NCBI GenBank assembly: GCA_947564765.1
Contig: CANODN010000031.1
Location: 1 to 12,388, forward strand
DNA length: 12,388 bases
Source: an uncultured Roseburia sp.
GTDB taxonomy: Bacteria; Bacillota; Clostridia; Lachnospirales; Lachnospiraceae
Direction of reading: 5' to 3'
Every line of letters starts with the position of its first letter. The stretch's first letter is position 1. Shown here piece after piece: positions 6,810 through 12,388 of the stretch. The position numbers and the translations under genes are program-made. Under the pieces are notes generated by a model. It was not told the DNA's origin and did no database searches. It worked only from the letters and a program-made list of their open reading frames with translations.

Positions 6810-7309
6810 ATATTATAGTAGCGGCAGATCATAACTGGGCGATCGGCAAAAACAATCAATTGCTGGTCAAAATTCCTGCAGATATGAAATTTTTCAGAGA
6901 AACGACGACAGGGAAAGTCGTCGTCATGGGGCGAAAGACCTTAGAGAGCTTTCCCAACGGTCTTCCCCTGAAAAACAGAAGGAATATTGTACTGACGGCA
7001 AATCCATCTTATCAGGTAAAGGATGCCATTGTGGTACATTCCAAAGCAGAGCTGGATTTAGAGCTGGCAAAATATAATAGTGATGATATTTACGTGATCG
7101 GCGGTGCCAGCATTTATAAATTGCTCCTTGACGAATGCGATACGGCGCATGTGACAAAGATCCATTATACATATGAAGCAGATACTTATTTTCCCAATCT
7201 GGATGAAGATCCCGCATGGGAGCTCGTGGCGGACAGCGAAGAGCAGACGTATTTTGATCTGGAATATTATTTTCTGAAATACCGGAGAAAAGGATCATGC
7301 GGGGAATGA
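6806..7309 (+). CDS. folA: Dihydrofolate reductase
   Basis: Reduces dihydrofolate to tetrahydrofolate with NADPH in the cytoplasm. The 167-residue length is normal for the family. Visible motifs are MNIIVAADHNWAIGKNN, IPADMKFFRETT with the catalytic acid Asp26 (Asp27 in E. coli), GKVVVMGRKTLESFP (cofactor binding), and DIYVIGGASIYKLLL. The usual LPW before the catalytic acid reads LLVKIP, with valine where E. coli has Trp22. The start is set by AGGAG at 6795-6799 and the ATGA overlap with the preceding relic. It lies downstream of a ThyX-type synthase. ThyX releases tetrahydrofolate directly, so this DHFR is not needed to recycle dihydrofolate from dTMP synthesis in the way ThyA-dependent cells require. 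It sits 28 nt upstream of ilvB and is probably co-transcribed with it. Confidence 0.96.
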   Translation: MNIIVAADHNWAIGKNNQLLVKIPADMKFFRETTTGKVVVMGRKTLESFPNGLPLKNRRNIVLTANPSYQVKDAIVVHSKAELDLELAKYNSDDIYVIGGASIYKLLLDECDTAHVTKIHYTYEADTYFPNLDEDPAWELVADSEEQTYFDLEYYFLKYRRKGSCGE

Positions 7310-7337
7310 CAAAGGCTGACAGGAGGCATAATTTCAA

Positions 7338-9059
7338 ATGGACATAACAGGAAGAAAATTATTTGTAAGAGCATTGTTAGAAGAAGGTGTGGATACCATA
7401 TTCGGTTATCCGGGCGGAATGGTAACAGATATCATGGATGAATTATATAAGCAGGAGGAGATCCGTCTGGTGCTGCCCCGTCATGAACAGGCGCTGATCC
7501 ATGAGGCGGAAGGATATGCCAAATCCACAGGGAAGGTCGGCGTCTGTCTGGTGACCAGCGGACCGGGAGCGACAAACACCATTACGGGGCTTGCGGATGC
7601 TCATTATGATAACATTCCTCTGGTGTGCTTTACCGGACAGGTGCCCTTGAATCTCATTGGAAATGATGCGTTTCAGGAAGTGGATATTGTAGGTATGACA
7701 CGAAGCATTACCAAATACGGCGTGACGGTCAGAGACAGAAAAGATCTGGGTAAGATCATTAAAATGGCGTTTCATATTGCAAGGACCGGGAAACCGGGGC
7801 CGGTGCTGGTGGATTTACCGAAAGATATCCAGATTGAAACAGGAGACAGCCGATATCCGGAGTCAGTCAGCATCCGGGGATATAAACCCAATGAAGGCGT
7901 ACACGTAGGGCAGCTGAAAAAAGCATACAAGCTGTTGAAATCCGCCCAGAAGCCATTGATTCTGGCGGGCGGCGGCGTATTGATCAGCAGAGCAGAGGAT
8001 GAGCTTTTGAAGCTGGTAGAGAAAATGCGCGTTCCGGTGGTTACTACCATAATGGGAAAAGGTGCAATTCCCACAAACCATCCATATTATGTGGGAAACA
8101 GCGGTATGCATGGAAAATATGCGGCCAATATTGCAGTCAGTGAATGTGATGTGCTCTTTTCCATTGGAACCCGTTTCAATGACCGGATTACGGGAGATTT
8201 AAATGAATTTGCCCCAAAAGCCAAAATTGTGCATATTGATATCGATACGGCGGCAATTTCCAGAAACGTAGTCGTAGATGTACCGATTGTGGCAGATGCC
8301 AGATTATCTCTGGAGAAATTAAATGAATGGGCAGAACCGAAGAATACAAAGCGCTGGCTGGAGGAGATTGCGGTCTGGGATAAAGAAAATCCTCTGGAGA
8401 TGCGCAGAGACAAAGGAATGACGCCACAGATGATCATGGAAGGAATCAATGCAGAATTTGATTTCTGTGTCATTACGACAGATGTGGGACAGCATCAGAT
8501 GTGGGCTTCCCAGTATCTGGATTTCGGCGGAAAGAAGAAGTTTATTACCTCCGGAGGACTGGGCACTATGGGATTTGGCTTTCCGGCAGCCATCGGGGCT
8601 AAAATCGCAAATCCGGACAAACCGGTGATCTGTATCACAGGTGACGGCGGTTTTCAGATGAATATGCAGGAGATGGCTACGGCAGTTACCGAAAACGCGC
8701 CGGTAATCATCTGCCTTTTGAATAATCAGTATCTTGGCATGGTACGCCAGATGCAGCAGCTTTTTTACGGCAAGCGTTACGAGGCTACCTGTCTGCGGCG
8801 CAGGGTTACATGTCCCACGAACTGCAAAGGGAAAAACGAAGCATGCCCGCCGTATCTGCCGGACTTCATGCAGTTTGCAAAAACATACGGCGCCCATGGG
8901 ATTCGAGTGGAGAAGGAAGAAGAAATCACAGCGGCCCTTCGGGAAGCTAAGGCTTATACGGATGCACCGACGATTATCGAATTTATGATTTCCAGTGATG
9001 AGCTCGTACTTCCCATGGTACAGGGAGGAAATCCTATGAGCAGCATGATATTGAAATAG
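7338..9059 (+). CDS. ilvB: Acetolactate (acetohydroxyacid) synthase, catalytic large subunit
   Basis: The ThDP-dependent enzyme that condenses pyruvate with pyruvate or 2-oxobutyrate, the first common step of valine, leucine and isoleucine synthesis. Its 573 residues carry FGYPGGMVTDI, the catalytic glutamate Glu50 in RHEQALIHEAEGYA, VCLVTSGPGATNTITG, TGQVPLNLIGNDAFQEVDI, GTRFNDRITG and the ThDP/Mg motif GDGGFQMNMQEM...LLNN starting near residue 435, giving the full N-, central and C-terminal domain order. Between LFYGKRY and PDFMQFAKTYG, where many homologues are short, there is an insertion with four cysteines (485, 492, 496, 503; spacing C-x6-C-x3-C-x6-C). AGGAGG at 7321-7326 lies a rather long 11 nt before the ATG. 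The SD of ilvN overlaps the stop of this gene. No T-box or leucine-rich leader peptide is seen upstream, since the gene follows folA closely. Confidence 0.96.
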   Translation: MDITGRKLFVRALLEEGVDTIFGYPGGMVTDIMDELYKQEEIRLVLPRHEQALIHEAEGYAKSTGKVGVCLVTSGPGATNTITGLADAHYDNIPLVCFTGQVPLNLIGNDAFQEVDIVGMTRSITKYGVTVRDRKDLGKIIKMAFHIARTGKPGPVLVDLPKDIQIETGDSRYPESVSIRGYKPNEGVHVGQLKKAYKLLKSAQKPLILAGGGVLISRAEDELLKLVEKMRVPVVTTIMGKGAIPTNHPYYVGNSGMHGKYAANIAVSECDVLFSIGTRFNDRITGDLNEFAPKAKIVHIDIDTAAISRNVVVDVPIVADARLSLEKLNEWAEPKNTKRWLEEIAVWDKENPLEMRRDKGMTPQMIMEGINAEFDFCVITTDVGQHQMWASQYLDFGGKKKFITSGGLGTMGFGFPAAIGAKIANPDKPVICITGDGGFQMNMQEMATAVTENAPVIICLLNNQYLGMVRQMQQLFYGKRYEATCLRRRVTCPTNCKGKNEACPPYLPDFMQFAKTYGAHGIRVEKEEEITAALREAKAYTDAPTIIEFMISSDELVLPMVQGGNPMSSMILK

Positions 9060-9070
9060 GAGGTAAGAAC

Positions 9071-9568
9071 ATGAAAAACAGATGGATTGCACTCTATGTG
9101 GAAAATGAAGTAGGTGTCTTAGCCAAGGTTTCCGGATTGTTTTCCGGAAAATCTTACAATCTGCAGAGTCTTACCGTGGGGACAACAGAAGATGAAACCG
9201 TATCCCGTATGACGATTTGCGTAGCCAGTGATGATATCACCTTTGAACAGATTAAGAAACAGTTAAACCGTATGGTAGAAGTTATTAAAGTGATTGATTT
9301 GACAAATGTTCCTTTGCATATGAAGGAGATTTTATTTGCAAAGGTATTAAACTGCACGACGGCAGACAAAGAAGAAGTCTTTCAGATTGCCCAGGTGTTT
9401 GACGTTCAGGTGGCGGATATCGGCAAAGACAGCGTGCTTTTGGAATGCAAACTGACAGAGCGGCGAAACAACGAACTGATTGCCCTTCTTAGAAGCAAAT
9501 TCAAAAAAATCGAAGTGGTGCGGGGCGGAGCAGTTGCGATTGAGTCCATTAGTACTTCCTGCAGATAA
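9071..9568 (+). CDS. ilvN: Acetolactate synthase small (regulatory) subunit
   Basis: The regulatory partner of the upstream catalytic subunit, which in this family raises activity and confers valine feedback inhibition. The N-terminal ACT domain (about residues 4-75) begins RWIALYVENEVGVLAKVSGLFSGKSYNLQSLTVG, the characteristic glycine and asparagine-bearing effector-binding loop. The C-terminal small-subunit domain covers about 80-160. At 165 residues it is of the usual IlvH/IlvN size. AGGAGG at 9058-9063 overlaps the ilvB stop codon, a layout consistent with translational coupling and equal subunit production. No clear terminator lies immediately after the stop. A weak hairpin lies at 9645-9662 in the following leader. 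Confidence 0.95.
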   Translation: MKNRWIALYVENEVGVLAKVSGLFSGKSYNLQSLTVGTTEDETVSRMTICVASDDITFEQIKKQLNRMVEVIKVIDLTNVPLHMKEILFAKVLNCTTADKEEVFQIAQVFDVQVADIGKDSVLLECKLTERRNNELIALLRSKFKKIEVVRGGAVAIESISTSCR

Positions 9569-9691
9569 AATTGACAACTGTGATGGGAACGATTGCGTCC
9601 GGAACTTTGTAATTGCTGCAAAGTTCGTAAAAACAGGTTAATTAGCCGGGAGGGAATCCGGCGTTGTTTTAACAATAGGAGAATGGATACA
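9569..9691 (+). promoter_or_regulatory. Structured 123-nt leader upstream of the pyruvyl transferase gene
   Basis: This non-coding gap contains a perfect 8-bp inverted repeat, GAACTTTG (9602-9609) and CAAAGTTC (9619-9626), and a second stem, GCCGG (9645-9649) and CCGGC (9658-9662), followed by GTTGTTTT. The second could be a weak terminator for ilvN or an attenuator. A TTGACA at 9571-9576 has no -10 box at the right distance. I do not recognise a known riboswitch class. Confidence 0.4.
9677..9682 (+). promoter_or_regulatory. Ribosome binding site deciding the pyruvyl transferase start
   Basis: AGGAGA lies 9 nt before the ATG at 9692 but touches the ATG at 9683, and nothing comparable precedes the in-frame TTG at 9593. 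This selects 9692. Confidence 0.65.
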
Positions 9692-11083
9692 ATGAGCATT
9701 GCATCATTTACAAAAAAGATTACACAGAAAGACGGCGGAATCTTACATCCTAATAAAAAAGCGGCTCCTGCAGAAGAAGGAGATTGCGTCAATGTACTTC
9801 TTCTGACGCATCGGAATTCGGACAATACAGGGGATCAGATGATTGAAGCCTGTGATGTCAGTCTGATTACTGCTGTCATGAAGAGTTTAAATAAAAACTG
9901 CCGGATCAACAGTTCGGGAGTCGGGATGGTTTCTTTCCGTTATTTAGAGAGCATGGATACTGCTTTGCTGGCTGAGGCAGAGCGTGTGATTCAGGAGACA
10001 GATATCGTTATTTTCGGCGGTGCGCCGGTATTTAATTATTTGTATCAGAATTTTTATAAGCGTACGGCCGCAATGATAGAGATTGCCAGAAAATATCAGA
10101 AACCGGTGCTGTTTTCAGCAATCGGAGTGGAACATTATGATGAGTCGGATTCCAGGTGTCAGTATCTGAAAAAGACGCTGAATTATGATTGTGTGAAACA
10201 AATTACAACCAGAGATGATTTTGAAATGCTGAAGAAGTACAAAGTAAATGAAAATCTGCTGGTGGAAAAGGCTGCAGATCCTGCTGTTTTTGCAGGGAAA
10301 ATTTTCGAACAGTTTAAATCAGAAAAGCAGCAGAAAAAAATCGGTATTTTTGTATTGAGACGAAACGGTTTTATCGATAATGGGGTTCCTTTTACAAAAG
10401 AAGAATCGGCAGTGTTGTGGCTGGATCTGATTCATAAACTGGAGGAGCAGGGCTATGATTATGAACTGCTGACCAGCGGCTATTGTGAAGACGAGGCTTT
10501 TTTGGAGTGGATGATCAGAAAATACGGCGTCAATATCAATAAATGTGTATTTCATATGGATTCTCCGGAAAAACTGGTTAGAAAAATTTCATCTTACGAG
10601 GCCGTTGTATCCTGCAGACTTCATCCAAGCATTGTGGCATTTGCACTGGATGTGCCTTCTGTCGGCATTGTCTGGAATTCGAAAGTGAGAGGGTTTTACC
10701 GGAGCATCGGATATGAAGACCGGATTTTTGAGACGAAAAATATTCAGGCGGAAGAGATTGTCTTGAAACTGGAACAGATTATTTCAGAAGGCGTGCAGAA
10801 AAGTGAGACGTTTTTGATGAGTATTTATCAGACATTGTTTTACGGACTTGCATCTGCTCTGGAAATAGAAAAGAAAGATCTTACTCCATGGTCCTATGAA
10901 AAGCTTATGGAAGAGATACCTGTCCATATAGAATCTTCTGCAAAAAAGCAGGAGAGGCGGACAAGAAAGAAGTTTAGAAGAATTTATAAAATATACAACG
11001 AATGTCTGGATGACATGGAGGCTTTGGAGAAAAGAGTAAAAGCGCTGGAGGAAGAGAATTTTCGTTTGAAAGGAAGGCGTTAA
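9692..11083 (+). CDS. Polysaccharide pyruvyl transferase-family protein with a basic coiled-coil tail
   Basis: A 463-residue protein resembling the polysaccharide pyruvyl transferase family, whose members add pyruvate ketals to cell-surface glycans or act in related surface-polymer steps. Visible family features are NVLLLTHRNSDNTGDQMIEA near the start of the core (about 33-53), DIVIFGGAPVFN (104-115), PVLFSAIGVE, TTRDDFE (172-178), IGIFVLRRNGF (217-227) and the C-terminal SCRLHPSIVAFALDVPSVGIVWNSKVRGFYRSIGY (307-341), with the Arg-x-His typical of the family. The last 50 residues are unusual: a very basic segment (KKQERRTRKKFRRIYK, about 418-433) then a heptad-like coiled coil (about 440-460, MEALEKRVKALEEENFRLK), suggesting oligomerisation or docking. 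No signal peptide, so cytoplasmic. It is followed by a strong terminator. The exact substrate cannot be read from sequence. Confidence 0.85.
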   Translation: MSIASFTKKITQKDGGILHPNKKAAPAEEGDCVNVLLLTHRNSDNTGDQMIEACDVSLITAVMKSLNKNCRINSSGVGMVSFRYLESMDTALLAEAERVIQETDIVIFGGAPVFNYLYQNFYKRTAAMIEIARKYQKPVLFSAIGVEHYDESDSRCQYLKKTLNYDCVKQITTRDDFEMLKKYKVNENLLVEKAADPAVFAGKIFEQFKSEKQQKKIGIFVLRRNGFIDNGVPFTKEESAVLWLDLIHKLEEQGYDYELLTSGYCEDEAFLEWMIRKYGVNINKCVFHMDSPEKLVRKISSYEAVVSCRLHPSIVAFALDVPSVGIVWNSKVRGFYRSIGYEDRIFETKNIQAEEIVLKLEQIISEGVQKSETFLMSIYQTLFYGLASALEIEKKDLTPWSYEKLMEEIPVHIESSAKKQERRTRKKFRRIYKIYNECLDDMEALEKRVKALEEENFRLKGRR

Positions 11084-11091
11084 ACAGATAT

Positions 11092-11134
11092 AAAAATGAC
11101 GGTATTTCCCTGGAAGGGAGAACCGTCATTTTTT
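11092..11134 (+). terminator. Intrinsic terminator after the pyruvyl transferase gene
   Basis: AAAAATGACGGT (11092-11103) pairs with ACCGTCATTTTTT (11122-11134), with an inner TTCCC/GGGAG pairing and a small loop. The stem is followed by a T run. It lies 9 nt beyond the stop codon. Confidence 0.9.
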
Positions 11135-11160
11135 AAGGAAAACCATGGAATTTCTTTATA

Positions 11161-11237
11161 CCATACGGCGTTGTTAAAGAAATCCGAATGGATACCTCTA
11201 TGCCATACGGCAGAGTTAAAGAAATCTTAAAGAATTG
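11161..11237 (+). repeat. Direct repeats, probable OmpR-family operator, upstream of the response regulator
   Basis: Two 24-bp direct repeats at 11161-11184 and 11203-11226 match at 21 of 24 positions (CCATACGGC, three variable bases, GTTAAAGAAATC) and are exactly 42 bp apart, about four helical turns. A third, partial copy, TTAAAGAATTG (11227-11237), follows TTAAAGAAATC (11216-11226) directly with an 11-bp period. OmpR/PhoB-type regulators bind direct half-sites about 11 bp apart, so autoregulation by the downstream gene is a reasonable inference. An inverted TTTCTTTA lies at 11151-11158. Confidence 0.6.
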
Positions 11238-11242
11238 CAATC

Positions 11243-11271
11243 TTTTATGTTCATAAAATATTCGGTAGAAT
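11243..11271 (+). promoter_or_regulatory. Candidate promoter of the two-component operon
   Basis: A -10 TAGAAT (11266-11271) with only a poor -35 (TTTTAT at 11243-11248, 17-nt spacer). A weak -35 with operator-like repeats just upstream fits an activator-dependent promoter. The start would be near 11278. Confidence 0.4.
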
Positions 11272-11306
11272 AATCCTATGATTAATCATACCGGAAGGAA
11301 AATGTT

Positions 11307-11312
11307 GGAGGA
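11307..11312 (+). promoter_or_regulatory. Ribosome binding site deciding the response regulator start
   Basis: GGAGGA lies just before the ATG at 11317. The earlier in-frame ATG at 11278 has no such site and coincides with the predicted transcription start, so 11317 is chosen. Confidence 0.7.
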
Positions 11313-11316
11313 AGAT

Positions 11317-12012
11317 ATGTATCGTATATTAGTATGTGATGATGAAAAAGATATTGTTTCCGCACTGCGGATTTATTTGACGGCAGACGGATATGAAGTG
11401 GTGGAAGCTTATAACGGAAAGGAAGCCGTGGAGCTGGTCAGAAGTATGGAAGTCCATTTGATTCTTATGGATATTATGATGCCGGTTATGGATGGCATTA
11501 CTGCTATGGTGAAAATAAGAGAAATCAGCAATGTTCCTGTGGTTCTCTTGACGGCAAAGGGGGAAGATACGGATAAAGTTTTAGGTCTGACAGTAGGCGC
11601 GGATGATTATGTGACCAAGCCCTTTAATCCGGTAGAGCTGCAGGCCCGTGTCAAATCCCAGCTTAGACGTTATATGAAATTAGGCGGCGGCAACATTCAG
11701 GCCGATACCTTATCCATTGGCGGAATCGAACTGGACGACAAGGCCAAAGAGGTAACATTAGATGGCGAAAGTGTGTCATTGACACGGACAGAATACGATA
11801 TTTTAAAGCTTTTGCTGGAGCATAAAGGTCAGGTGTTCTCTCCGGCCCAGATCTATCAGACCGTTTGGAACGATGTTGCATTCGGAACAGAAAATACGGT
11901 AGCCGTACATATCAGACACCTTCGGGAAAAATTAGAGTATGATCCCGCAAATCCCCGCTATTTAAAGGTAGTATGGGGAAGGGGTTATAAAATCGAGGAG
12001 GAAAATGGATGA
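11317..12012 (+). CDS. OmpR/PhoB-family response regulator
   Basis: A 231-residue DNA-binding response regulator. The receiver domain (about 1-118) has the acidic pair Asp8-Asp9, the phosphorylation site Asp52 in LILMDIMMPVMDG, Thr79 in VVLLTAKG, and Lys101 in DDYVTKPF, with Tyr98 typical of the family. A glycine-rich linker leads to the winged-helix domain (about 130-228) with VSLTRTEYDILKLLLEHKGQVFSPAQIY, the recognition-helix region ENTVAVHIRHLREKLEYDP, and the wing VVWGRGYKIE. All catalytic positions are intact, so it should respond to phosphorylation. The start follows GGAGGA at 11307-11312 and makes the protein begin MYRILVCDDEKD, as is usual. Its stop overlaps the next start (ATGA), pointing to translational coupling with a sensor. 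The regulated genes are not evident from the window, apart from likely autoregulation. Confidence 0.95.
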   Translation: MYRILVCDDEKDIVSALRIYLTADGYEVVEAYNGKEAVELVRSMEVHLILMDIMMPVMDGITAMVKIREISNVPVVLLTAKGEDTDKVLGLTVGADDYVTKPFNPVELQARVKSQLRRYMKLGGGNIQADTLSIGGIELDDKAKEVTLDGESVSLTRTEYDILKLLLEHKGQVFSPAQIYQTVWNDVAFGTENTVAVHIRHLREKLEYDPANPRYLKVVWGRGYKIEEENG

Positions 12013-12350
12013 AAAAATTTTTTTATAAAAAATGGGTTAAAATCTGTACCGCAGTTTTGTGTATCATCAGTTTTAATATAGCGGCAGGTTCCTTGTATGG
12101 GATTGTTCTTGGCGAATTCTATGGTGTTTACGAAAACAGCAAAGAGGATTTCAAAAAGCAGATGTGTGACAGGATCTGTATGAATTATTCTATATCGGCT
12201 GTTGCAGCCTATGAAGATGATTTTAACATAGGGGAGCTGCAGGATACCAATTTTCGGTATGGAGTGATACAGACCGACGATCTTGCAGGACTTGATTTAA
12301 ACGACAAAGACATTTATGAGGTATGTAATTTTGACAAACGGAGAGGTTAA
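12009..12350 (+). CDS. Short membrane protein resembling only the N-terminal sensor part of a histidine kinase (split or truncated)
   Basis: A 113-residue product starting by 4-nt overlap with the response regulator. It has a basic N-terminus (MKKFFYKKWVK), one membrane segment (about 12-35, ICTAVLCIISFNIAAGSLYGIVLG), and an extracytoplasmic stretch with FRYGVIQTDDLAGLDLNDKDIYEVCNF. That stretch resembles the start of the outside sensor domain of Lachnospiraceae kinases encoded next to such regulators. It ends at a TAA (12348-12350) before any second membrane segment, HAMP, dimerisation or ATPase domain. Either a frameshift or nonsense change interrupts the kinase gene, or this is a separate sensor subunit with the kinase encoded just downstream. 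The minus-one frame is open from the break to the window edge, and the original frame is open again after the stop. The window ends too soon to decide. Confidence 0.65.
   Translation: MKKFFYKKWVKICTAVLCIISFNIAAGSLYGIVLGEFYGVYENSKEDFKKQMCDRICMNYSISAVAAYEDDFNIGELQDTNFRYGVIQTDDLAGLDLNDKDIYEVCNFDKRRG
12340..12346 (+). promoter_or_regulatory. Ribosome binding site upstream of the edge ATG
   Basis: GGAGAGG lies 7 nt before the ATG at 12354 and within the last codons of the preceding gene. Confidence 0.45.
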
Positions 12351-12353
12351 CTT

Positions 12354-12388
12354 ATGGAAAGAAAAAATCAGGGAAGCACATTAGAAAA
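12354..12388 (+). CDS. Possible start of a downstream gene (cut by the window edge)
   Basis: The ATG at 12354 follows GGAGAGG with 7-nt spacing, only 3 nt after the preceding stop and in the same frame. The visible codons read MERKNQGSTLE and stay open to the edge. It could be the rest of a split sensor kinase or a separate gene. Eleven residues are too few to assign. Confidence 0.35.
   Translation, partial: MERKNQGSTLE

Noticed and set aside
7310..7337. T-box or attenuator leader for ilvB
   Set aside because: Only 28 nt separate folA and ilvB, enough for a ribosome binding site but not for a T-box. None is seen before thyX either.
8319..9092. 257-codon open frame on the minus strand inside ilvB
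   Set aside because: It lies antisense to the strongly conserved AHAS core, has no recognisable domain and is rich in Cys/His from complemented codons. Treated as a shadow.
9593..9691. TTG start extending the pyruvyl transferase by 33 residues
   Set aside because: No ribosome binding site, Arg/Cys-rich non-family sequence, and it would translate through the two leader hairpins. The ATG at 9692 has AGGAGA at a good distance.
9569..9691. Known riboswitch (SAM, TPP, c-di-GMP, THF and similar classes considered)
   Set aside because: None of the conserved cores I know is present; only simple hairpins are seen.
11278..11316. Upstream ATG start for the response regulator
   Set aside because: It would add 13 residues before the conserved receiver start, lacks a ribosome binding site and coincides with the predicted transcription start.
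1..12388. CRISPR array, insertion sequence, prophage, tRNA or rRNA genes
   Set aside because: No regularly spaced repeats, transposase-like or integrase-like frames, or tRNA/rRNA-like sequences were recognised. The repeats at 11161-11237 are too few and lie in a promoter region.

Overview
The window looks like a chromosomal segment from a low-to-moderate GC gut Clostridium relative, most likely Lachnospiraceae. This rests on gene content and style: a surface protein with FIVAR, InlB-type and BspA-type leucine-rich modules, a small CmpB-like membrane protein, a clostridial ThyX with a C-terminal cysteine cluster, and strong GGAGG-type ribosome binding sites. The genus is not decidable from what I can see. 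No phage, insertion sequence, CRISPR or tRNA/rRNA gene was recognised. This is mostly housekeeping and cell-envelope DNA.

Layout. (1) 3-2183: the 3' part of a large secreted multidomain surface protein, possibly carbohydrate-binding. (2) 2300-3637: a secreted N-acetylmuramoyl-L-alanine amidase with two C-terminal fibronectin type III-like modules, driven by its own extended -10 promoter. (3) 3642-4043 (minus): a small CmpB-like membrane protein, convergent with the amidase. Its coding sequence contains, in antisense, an intrinsic-terminator hairpin that would end amidase transcripts. (4) 4149-4580: a membrane-anchored protein with an FMN-bind-like domain that lacks the flavin-attachment motif. 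(5) 4696-4938 (minus): a small single-pass membrane protein, separated from the previous gene by a bidirectional terminator and divergently promoted from the next block.

(6) 5105-9568: a probable operon of a tandem-fused ThyX-like thymidylate synthase, a decayed phosphoribosyltransferase relic, dihydrofolate reductase (folA), and the large and small subunits of acetohydroxyacid synthase (ilvB, ilvN). It links dTMP/folate metabolism with branched-chain amino acid synthesis. (7) 9692-11083: a polysaccharide pyruvyl transferase-family protein with a basic, coiled-coil tail, preceded by a structured 123-nt leader and followed by a strong terminator. (8) 11135-11316: a regulatory region with direct repeats that look like OmpR-type operator half-sites. 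(9) 11317-12350: an OmpR/PhoB response regulator overlapping by 4 nt a short membrane protein that resembles only the N-terminal sensor part of its partner kinase. A new well-placed ribosome binding site and ATG follow directly, at the window edge.

The most unusual points are the tandem ThyX whose two halves keep complementary pieces of the ThyX signature, the four-cysteine insertion in the AHAS catalytic subunit, the terminator built into antisense coding sequence, the inverted repeat that can pair with the amidase ribosome binding site only in read-through RNA, and the apparently split sensor kinase. I saw no clearly new multi-gene system such as a defence island.
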